This document shows, piece after piece, positions 56,301 through 64,000 of a stretch of DNA of 64,000 nucleotides (position 1 is the first letter of the stretch; each line of letters begins with the position of its first letter). The notes below the pieces were generated by a model, which worked only from the letters and a program-made list of their open reading frames with translations, ran no database searches and was not told the origin of the DNA. Source of the stretch: Cryphonectria parasitica EP155 (Eukaryota; Ascomycota; Sordariomycetes; Diaporthales; Cryphonectriaceae); contig NW_024468910.1 of the NCBI RefSeq assembly GCF_011745365.1, positions 558,001-622,000 on the forward strand. The letters are read 5' to 3'. The translations under genes were made by a program, and so were the position numbers.

Positions 56301-58578
56301 AAAGGCTGTAAACATAAGTGCTTCCTCAGCCTTGCTACTCATAGCGCTGCTAGTAAGCTTTAATCTTCAACTTCTTGAACAGATACTCGTTGAAGAAAAC
56401 CTGGAACCTGATGTAGAAGTGATAAGCAGCAATATGAGAGTTCTCCTTTAGATTCCAATGCATAATAACCATCTTGCTCTTATCATCAGCTTATAGCTAC
56501 TCTTGATATCGTAGCATTATATAAGCTAGCAACTCCTAGTGCAGATCAGCTGCAGAAGCAGTAACGAAGATATGCGAGCACTTGAGCGCATAGCAGAGAG
56601 ATTGCAACTTGTTCCTGATCTAGTTTCAGAAGGGATAAGTGCTTTTTAGCTTATCAGCTAAGCGAATAATAGAATTAAGAATAATACAAGCCTCAAGCTC
56701 ATCTCTCTCAAGAGCTTTCTTAAATGCATTAATAATATTAAATATTAGCAAGATGTAATCAGAGCGATTAACAAAGAAATTGCTCTTCTTATTAATATCT
56801 GCTCTTATCAGTATATTGAAGACTATAAAGTTAAAGCGAGAATGCTAGGCAAACTGTTCATTCTTATGGAAAATCATATAATATACTTACTACTTAAATA
56901 TACATTCGCATATACAAAGCTTGATAAACTCGCTCTTAGCTTCTGGAAAAAGCGTAGGTATTGCAAAGCTGAACAGAGCTATACAATGATTCAGATTGCT
57001 TAAAGGGGTGGACTGGATGCTTAGTATCTCGATGAAATTCTGTACAGGAAGCTTCTCGGGGTGCATAGGAAGCTGCTCGAGCTGCAAATCTCGGCCTGAG
57101 AGCTGCTGGCGAAGGCAGTGCAGATCCGAGTGGATAGCAATAACATTAGAAGCAGCAGCAATCTCCTCAAAAGCTTCCTCTTCATTCTTCTCCTTGTTAT
57201 TAGATAGCTGTAATGCAGCTATCTTATTATCAATCTTGATGATTATGCATTTATCGATCATATTCCCATCCTCAGGCAGCTGAGCAAGCTGCTTGTAGTT
57301 TAACTGAAGATTGCTATATCCGCTATAATTAGCTATAAGGAATCATAGCCAGATCTCTATCATTTTGCAGCAGACTCTCATCTTCTTCTTATATGCTTGC
57401 ATAATATGAAGCTTATTCTGGGTATTGCAAGGCCAAAGAATCAGAAGATCTGCCTTCTTGAGCAGATAAGAGAGCTATTGAAAGAGATAAGCAATATCTC
57501 AAAGAAAGCTGATATAATGCTTGCTATATTGATACTGCTAGCCCCAGATCAGACAGCAGTTGATGAAGATGTGAATTCGAGCAAACAGCTGCTTCTTAAC
57601 TTGCATAGCTTCAGAAAGATTAGCAAAAACCATACTAAAGCTCAGGCTGTTCTCGTGCGAAAAGAAGTTGAGCAGCTTATTATCTTTCTTGTTATCAAGC
57701 TTATAGCAGGCTCTACAAATCCCATTCTGTTGAACCTTAAGACGAAACTAGCAGTGATTATAGCAGCTGCAGATCTCATATTGAGCTTCTTCATTCATTG
57801 CACTCTGGAAAGCTTGAATAAAATCTATCTCTTCGGACCAGAGCGCGAGCAGCGCGAGATTACTATCAAACCTCAGATTGCTGCATTGAAGGAACTGAGA
57901 TATCTCTTCTAGCTAGTCGGGAGATTGATCAGAGGCTCGAGAGCGTTTACAGCAAGCAGCAGGCGTTAGCTAGATAAGCTAGCCTGCGCTGGAAGATAGC
58001 ATAAAGGCTGAACCTGCGGATAGAAAGAAAGGAAAAGACGAACACTCTATGCAGATATTCATATGCTGCTCGTAGCGTAGAAAGTTTATCAAGAGAAGCT
58101 TTCTGCTATATCGAATACAAACTATAAGCGTATTATTATTCCAGATATTCTCATCCTGATCACAGCAGATACAGCAGATATCCAGCTTATCAGAGCAGCG
58201 GAGTTAGGGATGATAATAGAAGCTGCAGATAGAATACTCAAACTATGGATTCTTGTTATCATTGCCAGCGCTGCTGGTTATCAAGCTTCTGCCTGGAGCA
58301 GGCTTCTGTAAGAGATATTCCTGTGAAGGGGGAGTGGGATCAGAAATCTCGCTCTGGCAGCGCTGAACCCGATGCTGATGCTGATCTCGTATGCGTTGAT
58401 TGTGAGCATGCTGCTTAGCTAGCATATAGCTCTTAATCTGACTATAGCAATGGAATATTCCGCTCAGCCAGTCCATAGCAGAGGGGCGATTCAGGCTAGA
58501 CTGAGAAAGGGGAAGAGCAGGTATAGAAGAATGAGCAAGTGCAGGAGGAAGGGGCGGCCGCCCATCTAGCTGACTCAT
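53329..58578 (-). pseudogene. Helitron Rep/helicase protein (broken)
   Basis: N-terminus MSQLDGRPPLPP at 58578 with a Pro/Gln-rich region. The Helitron-like Rep domain (about 56960-56080) has HSRFNFIVFNILIR, then FVTASAADLH, HIAAYHFYIRFQVFF and YE-QG-GSTYVYSLY. The HUH nuclease motif, His-x-His in active proteins, is Tyr-Val-Tyr (56308-56316), so it is inactivated. The PIF1-type helicase follows (55440-53329): Walker A KSIGKSYTLK (about 54735-54765), SNFYQLSPV, IELTEIMQQAG, TNKPTEKDWKTLSFRI, and the C-terminal AYAITIYKSQ and TYVAVSRVTHLEGLMF. Helitrons move by rolling-circle replication. Many stops; no active protein. Confidence 0.85.
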
Positions 58579-59172
58579 AGAGGCAGCCTGTAGAATGCCC
58601 CGTCCTCAGCCTCGAGGAGAAGGGATCGGGGAAAGAGGACGAGAACCAAGTGCAACCACGATCTCTTCTTGAGTAGGACGAAGAGGCCTTATAGGCAGCC
58701 TGGATGCTGGATTGGCGCCCTCTGGGGAGAACAGCTCTGCTGCTGCTGCGCTTCTCCTAGTGATAGCAGAAAGAACTCGATGTACAGTATTTAATACTTT
58801 CTATCAAAGTATTAGAAATCTGTGAATGGGGAATATAGCACGGGAACCAAATCTGTAAGGAGTTCTGTTTATTACAGCACTTCTAACAGTTGATAGCTAG
58901 CTTTTCGCAGCCTTTCTTCTTCTGAAAGCATGCAATAGACTTGATCTTACTACAGTTGCAGCATCGCTAAGTAGCTTTGGAAGCCTTGCAATTATAAATC
59001 GTTTTCTGATTGCTATTGTAGCTGGTGATGTTGGATTGATCAGCCTGGTAGGGCTGGAAAGAATCCTGTTCACCGCTGCCAGGAGAGCGAGGAGGGTCGG
59101 GCGGGCATTAGCCTACAGCAGCTAACATATTAAGCCTATATATTATCACAATATTAGTAGAGTCTATTGAAA

Positions 59173-59387
59173 GAGCACTCGTAACCAAGAGCAGTAATGG
59201 GTGCATTTGAGCAGAATGCGCTTGTAACGAAGGCTAGTAGAGAGTGCACTGAAATTGAGTGCACTCGTAACGAAGGCCAGTAGAGGGTGCATCGAAATTA
59301 AGTATACTTATAACGAGCGGAAGTAACGGATGCATTGAAATAGAGTATACTCTAGACTTAGCTGAGCAACGAGTCCATTGAAATATA
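59173..59387. repeat. 43-bp tandem repeat, right array
   Basis: Five 43-bp units (59173, 59216, 59259, 59302, 59345). Consensus gtgcactcgtaacgaaggcc, then agtagagagtgcactgaaat and tga. Confidence 0.88.
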
Positions 59388-60337
59388 CTTTGAATAGATA
59401 TTGATAGCAATAATGGTTTAAGGGCTCTGCTGAGTGGTTTGTAGGTTTATTTGTTTGTTTGTTTATTTATTTCGTAGCAGATTTTTCTATTAGATGGAAA
59501 GAAAGGTGGGTGAATATATATGTGGCAGGCATGTTCGGCTGGCATATAGCTAGCACTTACTGTAGCTGGCATTTACTGTGGCAGGCTGTTCAGCAAACTT
59601 GATAGGACTAACGATAAGAGCAATCAATAGAAATATCTGAATAGCTTCAGTTTATTTATATTGAAAGACATCATTCAAGATCTTCATTTTGAAGAGCTTC
59701 AGTTAACTATCAGGAGGAGACCCCCTGAATCTCTCTGCCTGCAGCGCTGCCTGTAGCGCTATGGCCTGCAGCGCTCTTGCCTGAACTACCTTTTCTACGA
59801 TTTCCTTCCAGATTAGGAAGGCACGATGCCACACTTTCCTCCTTTTCCTCCTCATCAAGCGCTATGGAACAGGGGTAGTTCCCTGGAGGTACCTCCTCAC
59901 GTGACCTTCGACCAATCTCCGTACAGGAATTATTGCAGTGGAACCCAGTTTAGAACTCTCCGTTCCTGCCGTGCCTCCAGCGGCAAGCCGCTTCCGCCAC
60001 GGCATCCACTCCGTTGAACTAGATGGGTCCGCAGATAGGTTTGGAATCCTAGTAACTCAATTCCCTATTTTTCTGCGCCCCGAAAACCCGCACCCTGGTT
60101 AGCTCGAGTGGTTCTGATCTCGGCGGTATGAATTTCATTAATTATATAAAAAGAAGAGGGTAATTGCTCAGTGCCTTGATGCCCGGTTTAATATGTGTGC
60201 ATCTTCGAATTCGTGGGCGCTTGCGGCATCCAGAAGCCGGGATTTCGGGCCTTGCTGCACTTATAACCTAAGCCCTTCCTTATTCCAGATTTTCATTGTC
60301 ATGTCTTATCAGCTCACTCTACAGAGCTTCGGTCAAT
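59388..60337. other. Spacer between the Helitron and SUR7 gene
   Basis: Holds a GTTT/ATTT low-complexity run (about 59446-59474) and a GC-rich segment at 59820-60080 with inverted patches. No gene supported. The promoter of the SUR7-like gene would be in 60080-60330. Confidence 0.5.
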
Positions 60338-61421
60338 ATGGGGCAGGTCTGGAAGATCCGCGCAATAGCTCTCGAGCAGGTCTCGAAGATGCCGGTGCGC
60401 ATAGTCCGCACAACCTTTGAGCAGGTCTCAAGGCCCGAAATGCGCCCTGCAATCGGCATGCCTATCATGATAATAAGTCTGGTGCTGACTATGCTAGCTC
60501 TTATAGCTGGCAAAAGCCCTGGCTTCATGGAGGATTACCACATTCTTTTGCTGAACACCTCCATGCTGGATCAAAACCTTCTTACGGCACAGACGAGCAG
60601 AGAGCTAGATCCTTCACCCACATCTTGTGAGTCTCTTGGCGGGACTCTAGGCAATCTTTGCGCTAGCGCGACCGCAGCGTTAGAGTCGTCCGTCAGCTCC
60701 GACCTTGCGGAGCTTCCAAGCATTGAAGACGATATTGCCGACAAGCTCGCGAAGGAGTTAGGGATCAAGCAGTGGTATTCTCTCCATGTTATGAACATCT
60801 GCCAGGGCACTTTCACCCCGAACGTTACGACTCTCAGGGTTGGATACAATGTGAGCAGTTGTACGCAGCCTCTGAATACTAGTAGGTATCTCGTCTTCAT
60901 CCACAGTGTATATATCTTGCCGCTAACGCTCAACAGCCCTCCTCAATATTTCGACGCTCCTTGATCACCAGCTAAAGATGGGTCCTCTACATCTGAACTT
61001 AAACAAGCTTGGCTTCACACAAGACTTCCAGGATCAGCTAAACAAGATTCCCGGGTTGTTCCAAGCTCTGACAGGCCTCTATATTTTGGCTATTGCCTTT
61101 TCGGTCCTCTCTCTTCTTCTCTGTATCTGGTGGCTCTATCGACCTATCTATTGCATGTCCTGAGCGAATGTCATTGTTGCTCTGCTTGCAGCCTTCGTAC
61201 TATTGGCTGGCAATATCATCGTCGTATTTGTAAGCAGAAAGTCGGCGATGAAGATCAATAATCTCGGTCAGCACATTGGGCTATCAGCATCTACCGGCCA
61301 AAAGTTCATCGCCATTACGTGGACTGCCTTTGTGTTAACAGCGGCGATAACTGTGAACTGGAGTTATGAGATCTACCAAGTTATGAAAGCTAGAAAGACT
61401 AACCAGCAGGTAAAGCTATAG
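60338..61421 (+). CDS. SUR7/PalI-family four-TM membrane protein (one in-frame stop)
   Basis: Start at 60338 (MGQVWKIRA) or, closer to the usual family length, at 60440 (MRPAIGMPIM). TM1 is MIISLVLTMLALIAG, followed by GFMEDYHILLLNTS. The large extracellular loop has QWYSLHVMNICQGTF and NVSSCTQPLNT. An intron at 60882-60936 (GTAGGT...CTAACGCTCAACAG, 55 bp) restores the frame to LLNISTLLDHQLK. TM2 is LYILAIAFSVLSLLLCIWW, TM3 ANVIVALLAAFVLLAGN, TM4 FIAITWTAFVLTAAITVNW. This is the SUR7 topology of eisosome and cell-cortex proteins. A TGA at 61161-61163 falls between TM2 and TM3, probably from CGA or TGG. Either a pseudogene or a sequencing or RIP-type change. Confidence 0.75.
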
Positions 61422-62390
61422 GCTGCTTATGGAAAAAGGAACTGTTGATTGGTGAACGCTACCAAAGAAAAGAAAAGGAAAAAGGAAGCTAGCTAATCTG
61501 GCTGAGGCTATCTAGAGTTGGCTGCTGGCTGGAAGGCTCGTGCACTGCCCAGGGCCAGTGACTCACTGGCCCTCGCACACTGCTAGTTTCTGATAGCAGG
61601 GCTCGCATGCACGTTCATGAGAGATTCTGCTATCATCCCCAATATATTTGAGTATTATATAGTCTGGACTACTATGCATTTAGGGATATAGACGCTTCAG
61701 GGATATACTCTGCAATTTCTGCTGAATTATTGTTCTATTCACTAGTATACAATCAGTTTGCATCATTATAGCTGAGAACTGAGAACATATATTGTTAAAG
61801 TTAACCTAATATCCCCATATGAAACTAGCATATAGTTGAAATCCTCAGTTGCTTAATCTATAACAAATAGGATTCATCCTCGAGCCAAGCAGTTCTTGGG
61901 GCGCTTTGGAAGGATACTTGCATGACCATACTGGGCCTAGGCTGGCCAACGGCAACCACCGCTTACCAGCCTCTTGTCAAGCCTCGGAGCGACTGGCGCA
62001 CTGTAGGCAAGCAAGAGAAAACGTCAATTCGTTTTCAGTTGCTATTTCTGGTATTGCAGATGATGTAGTTCTTGATATAGCATCGATAGTCCTGCTACTC
62101 GTACACTTCATGGCAGAGATAACACTTTGATTTGATTAAATTGCTATGAAGCGAGACGCAATCAGTTTACTAGTCGAGGCTTGTTACTGGGCCCACCGAA
62201 CGCTTTAAGTATAGCAATAAAGAAGCTGACACTGTATTGATGCGAGCTATTTATGCATCTCCGTAAGCTCGTATTCAGCGTCAAGGTTTTGAATAGTCAG
62301 GGCTGTTTTAAGAAGCTGGGCTCTTCGTAGCAGAAAGCAGCTTCCTCAAGGAGCATGTGGTTGGCATGAAGTCCATTTGACAAGCGGTAG
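61422..62390. other. No supported gene
   Basis: Contains the palindrome at 61551-61573. A plus frame at 61906-62130 lacks any recognisable feature. Nothing else seen. Confidence 0.5.
61551..61573. repeat. Perfect 23-nt palindrome
   Basis: AGGGCCAGTGA and TCACTGGCCCT around a single C, about 130 bp after the SUR7 stop codon. It could act in RNA 3' end folding or be a transposon scar; no support for either. Confidence 0.75.
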
Positions 62391-62398
62391 GCGTAGTT

Positions 62399-62716
62399 TT
62401 GGTAGCTCTATGGATCCTAGAGGTACCAGAATCTAAAAGGAATACCTGCTGCTGTACTCACGAACTGGTTGAAGAGCTAAGGTGTCGCGTGGGCAAGGAG
62501 CATGATCTTTCTGAGCAGTGGTTCAGTATATGGGATAAAGTCTTTCCGGGAGCACCTCGCCCCCAAAGTCTCACGTTCGGTCTACTGAGCCAGCCACCTG
62601 GAGAGATGCCCAGGCCAATTCCATATCGACTGGTGGAAAGCCATGAAGGCGAAAATCCAAGGATTAGTGTGCAAGGGGGTGTGGCAGACTCTCGAGCGGG
62701 AAAAAGCCGCATTTAA
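62399..62716 (+). other. Possible gene fragment, unrecognised
   Basis: A 105-codon frame with SEQWFSIWDKVFPGAPRPQS, which looks like a conserved fungal segment but which I cannot assign. Composition is normal. Confidence 0.3.
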
Positions 62717-62860
62717 GCCACTGCTACTCAAATGGGTGTACCGGTATATAAGCTGGACGAAGACGGGATGCTCACTTCATTCAAAGCTTGCATTATACTA
62801 CGGAAGTCAGAGTTAGTTTCCGTTCTTGTTATAAATCTTATGCATTAGTAGAAAGCTATA
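62715..62860 (+). pseudogene. copia reverse transcriptase fragment
   Basis: LLLKWVYRY followed, one frame shift later, by KLDEDGMLTSFKACI. This aligns with LKWIYRYKLDENSYLISFKA of the copia RT at 5745-5805. It is a divergent relative, not a copy of that element. Confidence 0.6.
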
Positions 62861-62952
62861 ATTAAGGGGCAGATTGTGCTACCAAGACAGCGACTTCGTA
62901 GCGGCTAGTTCCGCTCGCAGCTTTATGTCGGTGAGCTTCTTAGGAAATTCGA

Positions 62953-63168
62953 TCAAACCCGGCACGGCGGGAGAGTCTCGACTGCCCCTTGAAGAATTCC
63001 GGAGGGAAAGGTGATGATGATAGGCGTAAACGCCGTAGGGGTTGCCGGGTCCGAGGACCCAATCGAGACGGGAGTGGCGGGGCCGGCCGCTTGGCCGACC
63101 CCGGCCGGTCCTGCCTTCAGTGCCTTCTTCTTGGCTGCGGTCTTCCCTCTCCCCTCTGTAAGCATCAT
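62953..63168 (-). other. Unassigned GC-rich ORF fragment
   Basis: Frame starting MMLTEGRGKTAAKKKALKAG, followed by an Ala/Gly/Pro-rich stretch and IIITFPSGILQGAVE. It may be the N-terminus of a lost gene or chance in GC-rich sequence. Confidence 0.3.
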
Positions 63169-63189
63169 GTTTCGATCTCGGATCTGCCA

Positions 63190-63240
63190 ACCTGGGGTCC
63201 TGTCCGTATAACCTTTTTTGTGACTTGCATGTTGGATAGC
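63190..63240 (-). repeat. Short LTR remnant
   Basis: cttttttgtgacttgcatg and ttggatagca resemble the LTR end at 35300-35330 (cctgttttgtaacctgcatg, ttggatgag). Only about 50 bp survive. Confidence 0.45.
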
Positions 63241-63566
63241 ATAGAATCAGGCGGAGGCAGTGCTGAGGAGGAGTGGATGGGGGCGTACCTACTAGGAAAG
63301 GGCGGCGGACCTCAGGCACCCTCCCTGGATCGCGACACGCCGGGAACGTCATGGCATCGCGGCCGGATGCGTCAGGGTGCGCCTCGCAGTCAAGGCTTAA
63401 TTAAAGTCATTACGCTACTTGAGGAATACTTTCACTACTGTTTTTAGCAAAACTGTATTGCATCTGCTTGGCTATGCTATTCTCCGCTTTAGCCAATTTT
63501 CGAAAAAGGCTAGCGCAATCAGATGATGCACATGCTATCGGAGTTAATGTATATATTATATAATCC

Positions 63567-63833
63567 GTGGTAAGCTATGCTACAGCCTTAGGCCGCTACC
63601 TGGATGGTGTTTCCTGCCTCCTTAACGAAGTAAGCTCCATCCTCATCATCACCACGACCTCCTCCACTGCTGCCATCATGCTAGACCAGCAGCAACAACT
63701 GATCAAAGATCATCCGATCGGCAAGGATCTCGATGGCTTCCACAATATGTTCAACTCGATCTGCGACAAGGCAGGCATCTCCTGTACTTTGGATGCGCTG
63801 GAGGATCTGAGCCAAGAAGGTAAGGCAGACTAG
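63567..63833 (+). CDS. Hypothetical short ORF, 88 codons
   Basis: MVSYATALGRYLDG through DHPIGKDLDGFHNMFNSICD to DLSQEGKAD. Composition is normal, with no RIP-type stops and no recognised domain. It may be an exon of a gene running off the window. Uncertain. Confidence 0.3.
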   Translation: MVSYATALGRYLDGVSCLLNEVSSILIITTTSSTAAIMLDQQQQLIKDHPIGKDLDGFHNMFNSICDKAGISCTLDALEDLSQEGKAD

Positions 63834-64000
63834 TTGTTGCTTGAATGTCTCTTCTAATAAGCAGACAGATATGCAAGGTCTTTCATCAGTTCTTCTTACT
63901 ATGCTCTCGATGCTGCCCGCTGCTCGTCTTTTATCTTCCAAGTCAGGCTACCTTCGAACCGATTTAATCCGACTGAACTCGACAACCAATTCCAGTGCTT

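Larger units (their letters stand above)
51091..59387 (-). mobile_element. Helitron (decayed); borders approximate
   Basis: A minus-strand Rep/PIF1-helicase pseudogene with an accessory ORF downstream, bracketed by related 43-bp repeats. Exact ends (TC at 5', hairpin and CTRR at 3') were not identified. The borders given are the outer edges of the repeat arrays. The hairpin at 50786-50876 could mark the 3' end. RIP-type changes are present but lighter than in gypsy F. Confidence 0.75.

Noticed and set aside
57397..57912. Plus frame of 171 codons in the Helitron
   Set aside because: Lies opposite to the Rep-side coding strand and shows no motif.
60080..60140. tRNA-like stretch (gttagctcgagtggttc)
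   Set aside because: No acceptor stem or T-arm could be folded; a tRNA scan would be decisive.

Overview
The window looks like nuclear DNA of a filamentous ascomycete (Pezizomycotina). The reasons are short GT-AG introns, a SUR7-type membrane protein, an FHA/pseudokinase gene, Ty3/gypsy chromoviruses, a Ty1/copia element and a Helitron. The repeats also carry heavy CpA-to-TpA decay, with stops at CAG, CAA and TGG codons, typical of repeat-induced point mutation (RIP). No species can be named from the sequence.

Region 1 (1 to about 39.6 kb) is a nest of decayed transposons. Most pieces belong to one chromovirus family with LTRs of about 450 bp (TGTTATAAC...ATTACA). Exact target-site duplications resolve the nest. 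Gypsy A3 (1396-24030, duplication CAATA) sits in gypsy A2. A copia element (1577-16778, CTTGG/CTTAG) sits in the 5' LTR of A3. Gypsy B (9078-16534, ATAAG) sits in the copia element. A1 lies to the left. Pieces C, D, E, F and G follow (25.5-38.9 kb), rearranged by an unrelated 310-bp LTR-like insert and by a solo LTR. All pol genes are broken. Every gypsy copy that keeps its 3' end also carries an antisense ORF, tail-to-tail with the chromodomain, encoding a cysteine cluster followed by a coiled coil. The copia element carries a different antisense ORF with a similar layout.

Region 2 (39.7 to 49.2 kb) is a GC-richer gene island. It holds an FHA-plus-pseudokinase gene, a hypothetical protein with a QES repeat and a broken APH-like phosphotransferase cut by an LTR fragment, all on the minus strand.

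Region 3 (50.8 to 59.4 kb) is a decayed minus-strand Helitron. It has a Rep/PIF1-helicase pseudogene, a downstream accessory ORF ending in an E/Q tract, and three arrays of a related 43-bp repeat at the left side, between the two genes, and at the right side.

Region 4 (59.4 to 64 kb) holds a four-TM SUR7-family gene with one in-frame stop, then a mosaic of transposon and gene fragments. No rRNA, tRNA or CRISPR array was recognised.
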